Shown here: in pieces, positions 1 to 5,939 of the stretch
Numbering within the stretch: the stretch's first letter is position 1
Layout of the letters: the number at the start of each line of letters is the position of its first letter
NCBI GenBank assembly: GCA_020829485.1
Contig: JAIVFU010000124.1
Location: 1 to 17,398, forward strand
DNA: 17,398 nt
From: Nostoc sp. CHAB 5834
Lineage (GTDB): Bacteria; Cyanobacteriota; Cyanobacteriia; Cyanobacteriales; Nostocaceae
Reading direction: 5' to 3'
Notes under the pieces: generated by a model
Told to the model about the DNA's origin: nothing
Databases searched by the model: none
The model's input: only the letters and a program-made list of their open reading frames with translations
Made by a program: the position numbers and the translations under genes

Positions 1-19
1 TACTTATTTTTTGCTCCAT

Positions 20-56
20 CTGGTTTTTTAGCCAGAGGCAATGGCTAAAAAACCAG
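20..56. repeat. Perfect 15-bp inverted repeat, 7-nt loop
   Basis: CTGGTTTTTTAGCCA (20-34) and its exact complement TGGCTAAAAAACCAG (42-56) flank the loop GAGGCAA. Each arm has an internal run of six T or A. The symmetry would suit a bidirectional terminator for a gene lying before the window, but no U-run follows the stem, so a recombination or protein-binding site is also possible. Confidence 0.7.
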
Positions 57-344
57 TTACTTTGTACTATATTTTGAATTCCAAAATCGGGGTTAATACT
101 CTATTTTTTTCAAAATGAGAATTACTGCTTTCAAAGCGATCGCTGGCAAAGGCACTCTTTCGCCTCTGATAATTTTCCGTTTTTTTCCGGTTTTTAGCGT
201 TTTTATTTATTTGGCTACTATCTGGGTATTTTAGTATTTTCGCCCTCAAAGCGTTCTCAAGCATTCTCGGTCATCTACGTAGTGTAAAAATATTACCTGT
301 TTATTTTGACACTCACGAACGCTGGATTTTTCCGTGTCCCAAAT

Positions 345-395
345 GTCCCAAACTCAAAACATGGTTGTATAGGGAGCGAAAGTACAGTTTGGGAC
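345..395 (+). repeat. 10-bp inverted repeat followed by T-run
   Basis: GTCCCAAACT (345-354) pairs exactly with AGTTTGGGAC (386-395), and TTTTTT follows at 396-401. The left arm is the second of two tandem 9-mers TGTCCCAAA (335-343 and 344-352). The 31-nt loop is long for an intrinsic terminator, so this may be a paired binding site. Confidence 0.5.
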
Positions 396-401
396 TTTTT
401 T

Positions 402-442
402 AAATCGCTGTAGTCCTTGCATAGTAGACGTTACAGCGATTT
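402..442. repeat. 11-bp inverted repeat
   Basis: AAATCGCTGTA (402-412) and TACAGCGATTT (432-442) are exact complements across a 19-nt spacer. It lies immediately after the T-run of the previous repeat. Function unknown; it could be an operator or cruciform element. Confidence 0.5.
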
Positions 443-584
443 TAGACCCGTTTTTTTCTTACATGAATTGATGCAAATCCATGTAAAAAATTTTGGAGAT
501 ACCTTACTTAGATTTCTGAAATATTAGTGTTTATTTATACCTTAGTAAGTCTCTAAAGTTGACCCTGTTTCGAGAATCGTTATC

Positions 585-624
585 ATTCCCAAACATATCA
601 AAGCATTCCCAAACATTCCCAATC
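585..624 (-). repeat. Iteron-like repeats, first orientation (3 units)
   Basis: ATTCCCAAAC occurs at 585-594 and 605-614, and ATTCCCAATC at 615-624, spaced by 20 and 10 bp. Read on the minus strand the unit is GTTTGGGAAT, nearly the same 10-mer as the plus-oriented units at 764-802. The roughly 10-bp phasing places all units on one face of the helix, as in replication iterons or regulator-binding arrays. Confidence 0.55.
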
Positions 625-719
625 GCTCTAAATCGCTAATCATCCTATTAGACCATCCCAACGTAGTGTCTGAAGCCTACAAAATACCTTAAAACGTACA
701 AACTATCGCAAAGCATTAG

Positions 720-751
720 AATGCCCTGTTAAGGCGATTTAACAGGGCATT
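720..751. repeat. Perfect 13-bp inverted repeat, 6-nt loop
   Basis: AATGCCCTGTTAA (720-732) and TTAACAGGGCATT (739-751) are exact complements around GGCGAT. No U-run follows on either strand, so a simple terminator is unlikely. It sits between the two oppositely oriented iteron groups. The arms contain TTAACAGG, the core that recurs in the operator cluster upstream of the telomere-resolvase gene (5138-5168). Confidence 0.65.
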
Positions 752-763
752 GGGGTTAAGAGG

Positions 764-802
764 GTTGGGGAGTGTTGGGGAATGTTGGGAAGGTTGGGGA
801 GG
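764..802 (+). repeat. Iteron-like repeats, second orientation (4 units)
   Basis: Four tandem units starting at 764, 774, 784 and 793 read GTTGGGGAGT, GTTGGGGAAT, GTTGGGAAG and GTTGGGGAGG. The period is 10, 10 and 9 bp. They are inverted relative to the units at 585-624 and end about 60 bp before the start of the gene at 862. They may be origin iterons or an operator for that gene. Confidence 0.55.
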
Positions 803-861
803 CACTTTTATTTAAGCCGTGCCATAATTTTTTTTAAACTAACGATATTTTCAATTCAGTT

Positions 862-1407
862 ATGTTTAAAAAATTAGCGATAGGGATTGGTTTTGGTATA
901 TTATTCAGCATAAATCCTATAGCTATAGGGGAGAAAAACAGTTCAAACTATCGTACCAATCTTCATAAGAAGTCCAGCAAAGAAGCAATTGATGTATCTA
1001 AAATATCCATAGGTGATATTAAACTGGGAATGCTAGAAAAGGATATTATCAAAAAATTAGGTAAACCTAAGAGTCGGACTACAAAATATGATGACGTTTG
1101 TTATTCCTCCTATATTACTACTTGGAAATATGATGGATTAGAAATTGAGGGTCTTTCGACTTCTAATAATGCTCTTAAAAGTGAAGTGCATTTCATTAAG
1201 ACTTCTAGTTCGCGTTATCCCACTGAAAATAGAATAAAAGTAGGTGATAGTATAAGTACGGCTCAAAAAGCATACTCTACATTGTTATCAAAAATTGATA
1301 ATGAAAAGAATTTAGTATATCCAAATGATGCTTATGGTGGTTTACTCTTTTCTACCAACAAACAAAGGAGAATTAGAGAAATCACTTTAGTGGAAGCGTC
1401 TTGTTGA
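862..1407 (+). CDS. Small exported protein of unknown function
   Basis: The 181-residue product begins with a lysine pair and a hydrophobic segment (residues 5-22) that looks like a Sec signal peptide, with likely cleavage just after about residue 23. There is no lipobox cysteine. The mature part has two similar segments, around 48-70 (GDIKLGMLEKDIIKKLGKP) and 125-145, each with a Gly-x-x-hydrophobic turn followed by a helix. This pattern recalls SmpA/OmlA (BamE-like) small domains, but the match is by eye only. Cys80 and Cys181 could form a disulfide in the periplasm. No good ribosome-binding site precedes the ATG. The gene stands alone downstream of the iteron-like region and is convergent with the toxin-antitoxin pair. 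Confidence 0.7.
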   Translation: MFKKLAIGIGFGILFSINPIAIGEKNSSNYRTNLHKKSSKEAIDVSKISIGDIKLGMLEKDIIKKLGKPKSRTTKYDDVCYSSYITTWKYDGLEIEGLSTSNNALKSEVHFIKTSSSRYPTENRIKVGDSISTAQKAYSTLLSKIDNEKNLVYPNDAYGGLLFSTNKQRRIREITLVEASC

Positions 1408-1467
1408 GAATTATGTTTATTGGAAATCTTAAGACATACCTCCTGTAAACGGGCTACCAGTATTTAA

Positions 1468-1503
1468 AATCCCTTAAACATATAAAGCAACGTTTAAGGG
1501 ATT
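1468..1503. terminator. Bidirectional hairpin between convergent genes
   Basis: AATCCCTTAAAC (1468-1479) and GTTTAAGGGATT (1492-1503) form a perfect 12-bp stem with a 12-nt loop. It lies between the plus-strand gene ending at 1407 and the minus-strand antitoxin gene ending at 1559. A shared terminator is the simplest reading, although the U-runs are short. Confidence 0.6.
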
Positions 1504-1558
1504 AATAGGTCGTGTAATGCATTCTAGCGCGTGTAGCGGTTAGGAAGTATTTCCTGTA

Positions 1559-1921
1559 TTAATGTTTCCCCATAGCCATTAACTCACCCTCTCTACTAAT
1601 TGTTTCTTCAGAGTCACAAATTGCTTGAGCTATATCTACCTTTGTTGCTCCTACAGTCAATAAACCACGAATAAGAAGATCCAAGGAAACTGATGGATCT
1701 CCCCCTTCTATTTTTGCAATACGTGATTGACTGGAATTCATTTGTTTTGCAAGCGATGTTTGAGAAAGATGTTGATTTGTCCGAAGATGTTTTAATTTCT
1801 GGCTTAATGCTAGTTTTAGCTCAACAATTTCGGCTTCTACTGGTGAAAGTTCAAGGAAATCCTCTACAGTTCCAACTTTCCAACCTGCTGCTTCTAGACG
1901 TTGGCGCTTCAATTCATCCAT
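1559..1921 (-). CDS. XRE-family antitoxin (HigA-like)
   Basis: The product has 120 residues. An N-terminal helical part (1-35) is followed by a Cro/C1-type helix-turn-helix: residues about 40-90, with the recognition region LSQTSLAKQMNSSQSRIAKIE at 52-72, and the Ser-Gln-Ser-Arg recognition helix typical of XRE proteins. It lies 25 bp downstream of a Gp49/HigB-like toxin gene on the same strand. This toxin-first order is the usual one for HigBA modules. The antitoxin is expected to bind and neutralise the toxin and to repress the shared promoter upstream of 2318. A small inverted repeat AGGAT-AGC-ATCCT lies just before its start and may tune translation. Confidence 0.85.
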   Translation of the reverse strand: MDELKRQRLEAAGWKVGTVEDFLELSPVEAEIVELKLALSQKLKHLRTNQHLSQTSLAKQMNSSQSRIAKIEGGDPSVSLDLLIRGLLTVGATKVDIAQAICDSEETISREGELMAMGKH

Positions 1922-1946
1922 GAGGATAGCATCCTTTATTAATTAT

Positions 1947-2318
1947 TTAAATCTCTTGATAACTCTTCAACCTTTTTTTGCATCGTTCTATCGCTTGTAA
2001 TGGAGTTTTGCCAGTTTTCTTTGGAAATATATCTAGTATTAATATGGCATCTACATCAATTAGATAGATGATCCGCCACGTTTTGTCTTTATCTCTGATA
2101 CGTAATTCATGGCAATTATCTCCAATACTCGGCATAGGTCGAGAGTGAGGCATTGATATAGACTCACCTTGTTGTATTCTACGAAGAAGATACCCAGCTT
2201 CTATACGCGCCTCACTAGAAAAAGGCGGTGTTTTTACTTCTCCACTAAGCCAAATGAGTGGTAGATCATTTGTTTTTGCCACTGTTAATATATTAGTATA
2301 GTATGTCAGATTTGACAT
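1947..2318 (-). CDS. HigB/Gp49-like mRNA-interferase toxin
   Basis: This 123-residue basic protein matches the phage-derived Gp49/HigB group of the RelE/ParE superfamily. The recognisable blocks are LIWLSGEVKTPPF (21-33), the helix ARIEAGYLLRRIQQG (37-51), HELRIRDKDKTWRIIY (70-85), DIFPKKTGKTP (96-106) and the C-terminal helix IERCKKRLKSY (110-120). Family members cleave ribosome-associated mRNA. The length is normal, and no core block appears damaged, so the toxin is probably active. Its partner antitoxin follows at 1559-1921. The likely role is post-segregational stabilisation of the element. ATGTCA-GATT-TGACAT overlaps the start codon and could be an operator. Confidence 0.87.
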   Translation of the reverse strand: MSNLTYYTNILTVAKTNDLPLIWLSGEVKTPPFSSEARIEAGYLLRRIQQGESISMPHSRPMPSIGDNCHELRIRDKDKTWRIIYLIDVDAILILDIFPKKTGKTPLQAIERCKKRLKSYQEI

Positions 2319-2380
2319 GATGACAAGCCCTAATCATTTATCTTGGTAATTTCTTTATATTTAAAAAGATTGTCTTGTAT

Positions 2381-2397
2381 AACACTATACGAGTGTT
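2381..2397. promoter_or_regulatory. Candidate toxin-antitoxin operator
   Basis: AACACT (2381-2386) and AGTGTT (2392-2397) form a 6-bp inverted repeat with a 5-bp spacer, about 65 bp upstream of the toxin start. Position and size fit an XRE antitoxin operator. This is inferred from position and symmetry only. Confidence 0.35.
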
Positions 2398-2500
2398 GAT
2401 AGTCTATCGGCAATACAAGAGTTTATATAGCTATCTCTTAACCCTTCACTAATTTAAGTCAAGCAAATTCTGACTAATCAGTGTCAAATCGTTGTAGGCT

Positions 2501-3178
2501 ATGGGTTACAGGTTCTACAGTCTGACGATGAAAATCAATCGGCACGGACGCGCCAAAGTTCTTACTCAGCAAGAGATACAGCTAATCTTCAGTGATGGCT
2601 TAGACAACGGGCGCGATCGCGCTTTGTTCGGTGTCTGTCTGTTTAGTGCCTGTAGAATCCGTGAATGCTGTACCCTGCTGACTCAAGACATTTACACGCC
2701 CAAAGGCAACGTTAGACCCAGGCTGATTATTAGGAAGTCAAACACTAAAGGCAAGCTAGCTACTCGCTCCATACCAGTGATTGAAGACTTACGGCGATTA
2801 CTGGTTGAATACTACCCACTAGCAGGAGATAATTATCTGTTTCCCGGTCGCAGTAATGGACACATCAGCGAAGACTCAGCCGCGAGGATTTTAAGAGTAG
2901 CTTGCCAGCAAGTAGATATTTTTGGAGTGAGTAGCCATAGCTTTAGAAGGACTGCTTTAACTCAGATGAGTAACGCTGGCATTCCATTGAGAGTTATTCA
3001 GGAAATCTCAGGGCATCGGAACTTAGAACAGCTACAGAGATATTTAGAAGTGACTGACAATCAGGTATTGGGAGCGGCTGCAAGCTTGGCTATGTTGTCA
3101 CCTGTTGGGGAAAATGTCGGGAAATATTGCTTTCCCGACATCAACCTAAAAGCACCTACAGTAAGGCATTCAGACTAA
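2501..3178 (+). CDS. Tyrosine recombinase, catalytic domain only
   Basis: The 225-residue product is a phage-integrase/XerD-type tyrosine recombinase. The catalytic residues can be read in order: Arg52 in SACRIRE, Lys83/Lys85 in the beta-hairpin NTKGKLATR, His146 and Arg149 in SHSFRRT, His172 in ISGHRN, and the nucleophile Tyr181 in LQRYLEV. The usual N-terminal SAM-like core-binding domain is absent. Either this is a minimal recombinase, as seen in some cyanobacterial plasmid proteins, or it needs a partner for DNA binding. The ATG at 2501 gives ten extra residues; an internal ATG at 2528 (MKINRHGRAKVLT) is an equally reasonable start. The gene ends 10 bp from the end of the convergent telomere-resolvase-like gene. 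Likely roles are resolution of plasmid multimers or integration. Confidence 0.88.
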   Translation: MGYRFYSLTMKINRHGRAKVLTQQEIQLIFSDGLDNGRDRALFGVCLFSACRIRECCTLLTQDIYTPKGNVRPRLIIRKSNTKGKLATRSIPVIEDLRRLLVEYYPLAGDNYLFPGRSNGHISEDSAARILRVACQQVDIFGVSSHSFRRTALTQMSNAGIPLRVIQEISGHRNLEQLQRYLEVTDNQVLGAAASLAMLSPVGENVGKYCFPDINLKAPTVRHSD

Positions 3179-3188
3179 TAACACCGTT

Positions 3189-5039
3189 TTAGTTTCTCCC
3201 TGCCTTAAAGCCTTCACCGCTTAAGAATTCGTCGTTTATCAGCAACAGGATTTTATCTGTGTCCTTCCCTTTATTGGCATAGCTGGCAGGGTTACTGGGG
3301 TCTTTCTTGTTTTCCATGCCGAACTTGGCATTATGGCTGATTATTTCATCCTTATGGGCCTCAATCCAATCGCGTACTAGCAAGCCATTGCAGCCCGATA
3401 AATCTCTAAGTGCTTGGTTAGTCACTGCTAGGCGATCGCTGTCCCCAGTTGCCACAGTATCGTTGTACAAACAGATTGCCTGATAAGACCTACGAATTTT
3501 TTCTACAGCTGCTCCAGCCGTTTTGCTCCCCCACACCTCAGCATCGGTCTTGGCTTCCCAGTCAATCTCTTCCTTTGGTGGTGCGACCTTGGCAGGCGTG
3601 GCAGTCGTAGCAGCTGCGATAGTTCCCCCAAGAGCTAACTTATTTACCATCTCAATAACTTTCTTTTCTAGCCAAAAGTCTAACTCGGTGACGTTCAGAG
3701 TAATTGTTTGGGGTTGCTGTGTGGTTTCCATTGCTGCTTTCTCCTGTTGTAATTGGTTATTCATATCTGCTAACTGGTTATTAGTTTCCTGTAACTGTTT
3801 AACTTGTGCTTCTAATTGGGCTAATTTTTGGTGCGCTACCTGTAATTGCTTTGCAGTGTCCAGCCGACTGTTAAACGATTCAATTAACTGATTGATTACT
3901 GATGGCTGGTTAGGTGCTTCTAGCTTCTCTTGCAACTGGCGAATAGCTTCTAAATCTCTTGAACTAACCCGAACATTAGAGAGTTTTTCTTTCTCTGGTG
4001 CGCTTGGGTAGCCTACAGGTTTTGTAGTGTAATAATCCGAGTAACCAAGGGTAGTAGTGATATGCTTCAAATCGCTATCGCTGATTTTTTCACCTGGGGT
4101 AATATGACCCAAGAAACAAGCAGCAAAGTACATTTTTGCCCCTAGTGAACCCGTACAATCCCGTTCGGTAACAAGACAGGCACAAGCTGCCCTTAGAGCT
4201 TTACAGTCATTCTGTTCTTGACCGTGACGGAAATTTAAAAGCGGTTCTTTGTTGTCCTTGCCACCAAAATACTCTTGAACTACCCGACGTAATGAATTAC
4301 CGCGCTTATCTTCAATAGCTTTATTTTGGGCTGCTACATCAGTAGGAAATGCGTTAGCTACTTCTTTTAAAAGTGATTTACTAGATGGTTCTTTGCGTAA
4401 ATAATTTAAGCGCTCAATGATGTAACTAGCAGGGAATAAAGTAGAAATTTTAAATACTGGCTTCTCACCGCGTTTTTTACCTTGACCTTCAAAATTAGCT
4501 TGATAGGATTCACCATCAATCGGGGTAAATTTCCCTCTGGCTAAAATCTCATGAGGACGGCGGCCCGTAGCAGCTATCAAGCCCACTGCTAACTCGTGAG
4601 GATGTTCACTGGCTAACAAGTTAGAAGTCACTTCTAAATATGTCTCTGGGTTAATCTCAATGCCTGTATTGCCATCTTCACCAGCAGTAAGAAGGCGATC
4701 GCTTACCCGTGTAGTTTCGTTACGCTCCTCCCAATCCTTCTTATCCAGACCACACAACAGCAAGACATAATGCTTTAACTCGTTTCCTGTAACGTTGCCG
4801 ATTGCATCATGTTTGGGTACAGAAGCGGCGTTTTTACCTTGCTCTAGTGGGAGTGATTTAAATTTTTTGTAGAAGCCAGCCCGACTTAGCACAGTGCCTA
4901 AGCTTTTGATGCTGTAGTTAGTATTCTGGTTTATCCACTCGTTAAAATTTTCGCAGTGTGGCTTGATTTCCTCAAGGCTTTGCAAATCCTTGACCGCTTC
5001 AAACAATTGCTCTACTTGCTCTTGAACTGCTTTTGACAT
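3189..5039 (-). CDS. Telomere resolvase (protelomerase) family protein
   Basis: The catalytic core of this 616-residue protein matches N15 TelN from memory. Residues 149-175 (LAVGLIAATGRRPHEILARG region) align with TelN LAFALAAVSGRRMIEIMFQG, and NFEGQGKKR (182-190) with NFSGQAKKR. Implied active-site residues are Arg160, Lys188/189, Arg283 (ALRAACACLV) and His312 (CFLGH). The nucleophile is probably one of Tyr333, 336 or 337 in TTLGYSDYYTT, but the spacing from His312 is longer than in TelN. A coiled coil (about 364-438) and an extra C-terminal domain (about 490-616) follow. Such enzymes cut and rejoin replicated telomeres into covalently closed hairpins. A good Shine-Dalgarno (AAGGGAG) precedes the ATG. 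The promoter contains an operator cluster. In a circular plasmid it may instead act as a DNA-binding recombinase or partition factor. Confidence 0.85.
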   Translation of the reverse strand: MSKAVQEQVEQLFEAVKDLQSLEEIKPHCENFNEWINQNTNYSIKSLGTVLSRAGFYKKFKSLPLEQGKNAASVPKHDAIGNVTGNELKHYVLLLCGLDKKDWEERNETTRVSDRLLTAGEDGNTGIEINPETYLEVTSNLLASEHPHELAVGLIAATGRRPHEILARGKFTPIDGESYQANFEGQGKKRGEKPVFKISTLFPASYIIERLNYLRKEPSSKSLLKEVANAFPTDVAAQNKAIEDKRGNSLRRVVQEYFGGKDNKEPLLNFRHGQEQNDCKALRAACACLVTERDCTGSLGAKMYFAACFLGHITPGEKISDSDLKHITTTLGYSDYYTTKPVGYPSAPEKEKLSNVRVSSRDLEAIRQLQEKLEAPNQPSVINQLIESFNSRLDTAKQLQVAHQKLAQLEAQVKQLQETNNQLADMNNQLQQEKAAMETTQQPQTITLNVTELDFWLEKKVIEMVNKLALGGTIAAATTATPAKVAPPKEEIDWEAKTDAEVWGSKTAGAAVEKIRRSYQAICLYNDTVATGDSDRLAVTNQALRDLSGCNGLLVRDWIEAHKDEIISHNAKFGMENKKDPSNPASYANKGKDTDKILLLINDEFLSGEGFKAGRN

Positions 5040-5065
5040 CTGACCGACTCCCTTTTATTTTTAAG

Positions 5066-5168
5066 CTGTTACTAATTTATCTAACAAGTTACTAAATGTC
5101 AATAACTTGTTAGTTTATAATCTGTTATTGACGGTATCTAACAGGTTAATTATATTAATAACAGGTTG
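5066..5168. promoter_or_regulatory. Operator cluster in the resolvase / small-gene divergent promoter region
   Basis: Six related sites lie between the resolvase start (5039) and the small gene (5229): CTGTTA at 5066, CTAACAAGTTA at 5081-5091, TAACTTGTTAG at 5103-5113, CTGTTA at 5122, CTAACAGGTTA at 5138-5148 and ATAACAGGTTG at 5158-5168. The second and third are exact inverted copies with centres 22 bp apart (about two helical turns), and the last two are direct copies 20 bp apart. This is what an autoregulated promoter, or a binding array of the resolvase itself, would look like. Confidence 0.6.
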
Positions 5169-5228
5169 AAGAAACCACAGAAAAAGCGGGCTACTAACCC
5201 GCAGCTTAAAAATGAAAAGGATGTCTGT

Positions 5229-5390
5229 ATGTTACTCACAATTGCTAAACCTCAACAATCCCAAACAGCTAACGACTACTTCGATGGTGAATTCGACGCG
5301 GCGATCTCACTTCCACCTAAAACAACTGAGGGCGATTACTGGCGCGGATATCTCGCCAAAGTGAACCAGACGGGCAACACACCATTCTAA
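5229..5390 (+). CDS. Small hypothetical protein
   Basis: I choose the ATG at 5229 because AAAAGGA (5215-5221) sits 7 nt upstream. A longer frame from a TTG at 5166 would run through the operator cluster and has no ribosome-binding site. The resulting protein is 53 residues, acidic in the middle (DYFDGEFDAA) and carries an aromatic motif GDYWRGYL near the C-terminus. I do not recognise a family. It is divergent from the telomere-resolvase gene, shares its operator region, and is followed at once by a strong terminator, so it is a complete monocistronic unit. A role as a regulator or partner of the resolvase is possible but unproven. Confidence 0.55.
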   Translation: MLLTIAKPQQSQTANDYFDGEFDAAISLPPKTTEGDYWRGYLAKVNQTGNTPF

Positions 5391-5396
5391 AAACCA

Positions 5397-5426
5397 AAGG
5401 GAGGCTAACAACCTCCCTTAATTTTT
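5397..5426. terminator. Rho-independent terminator
   Basis: AAGGGAGG (5397-5404) pairs with CCTCCCTT (5412-5419) around a 7-nt loop, followed by AA and TTTTT (5422-5426). It ends the small plus-strand gene at 5390. The flanking A-run also lets it act on the minus-strand operon that ends at 5429. Confidence 0.8.
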
Positions 5427-5428
5427 GC

Positions 5429-5935
5429 TTACTTCCTCAATTGTCCTTGTGGCTGTATCACAGAATTAGCCGGTTGATTTGTCAATCTTCCAGCGATCGC
5501 CCCCACGAACAATACCCCGATCATGCTGAAAATGATTAATTTAATTGGCAATTCGTTGAAACTGAAAACATACAGCGATCGCTTCTCAAATTCCCAATTA
5601 ACAATCATAAATTGCACTGGATTAAAATCAAACCATTCTTGACTTTTGACTAACTCAACATTGCATTGGCTAAATTGTTGATGTAACTCCCCTTCTACAT
5701 CTGCCATATCCTCTACATAAATAGTCTTGAGGATTTTCACATTGCAAGGTGGTTGATTACGGTGAAAATTATCAAGCCTAGCTTCTGGATTGCGAGATAG
5801 CCCAATTTTGCAACGACGTAACCAAGCACCGGGAATTAAGCCATGATAGCCCTCAGCTTCCATTAGATAAATAAATCCCGGTTCATGGTCATTTTTGGGC
5901 TGATAGACAATTGTCGAAATATCATCAAAGTTCAT
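5429..5935 (-). CDS. GIY-YIG-fold (T5orf172/Mug113-like) protein with C-terminal membrane helix
   Basis: In this 168-residue protein, residues 20-104 carry the signature of the T5orf172/Mug113 branch of GIY-YIG domains: GFIYLMEAEG (20-29), CKIGLSRNPEARLDNF (42-57, the YIG-equivalent strand and catalytic Arg region), and the helix DVEGELHQQF (79-88), whose glutamates could bind metal. SQEWFDF (98-104) closes the domain. The family is linked to DNA cleavage or binding. Unusually, a hydrophobic segment at about 130-149 predicts a single C-terminal transmembrane helix, tethering the nuclease-like domain to a membrane. It is the last gene of the minus-strand operon, starting 4 bp after the ATPase stop codon, so the two are very likely co-translated. 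Confidence 0.75.
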   Translation of the reverse strand: MNFDDISTIVYQPKNDHEPGFIYLMEAEGYHGLIPGAWLRRCKIGLSRNPEARLDNFHRNQPPCNVKILKTIYVEDMADVEGELHQQFSQCNVELVKSQEWFDFNPVQFMIVNWEFEKRSLYVFSFNELPIKLIIFSMIGVLFVGAIAGRLTNQPANSVIQPQGQLRK

Positions 5936-5939
5936 TTAC

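Larger units (their letters stand above)
1..861. other. Non-coding, inverted-repeat-rich region
   Basis: I find no credible gene in these 861 bases. The stretch is AT-rich and holds several strong inverted repeats (20-56, 345-395, 402-442, 720-751) and iteron-like repeats at 585-624 and 764-802, listed separately. A 65-codon open frame on the minus strand at 67-264 is made of low-complexity Lys/Asn/Arg/Ser sequence and shows no recognisable domain, so I do not call it. The density of repeats is what one expects of a replication, partition or recombination control region. Confidence 0.6.

Noticed and set aside
67..264. 65-codon open frame on the minus strand
   Set aside because: Low-complexity Lys/Asn/Arg/Ser sequence in repeat-rich DNA, no ribosome-binding site and no recognisable domain.
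720..751. Intrinsic terminator
   Set aside because: Strong stem, but no U-run follows on either strand and no gene precedes it.
1693..1923. 76-codon plus-strand frame antisense to the antitoxin
   Set aside because: Lies entirely over the well-supported XRE gene and has no ribosome-binding site; it is a shadow of that gene.
3523..3891. 122-codon plus-strand frame antisense to the telomere-resolvase gene
   Set aside because: Very Cys/Ser/Val-rich composition typical of the reverse of a Gln/Ala/Thr-rich coiled coil.
5081..5113. Telomere palindrome beside the resolvase gene
   Set aside because: Perfect 11-bp arms but an 11-bp asymmetric centre; better explained as an operator.
5166..5228. TTG-initiated N-terminal extension of the small gene at 5229
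   Set aside because: It would run from within an operator site and has no Shine-Dalgarno, whereas the ATG at 5229 has AAAAGGA well placed.
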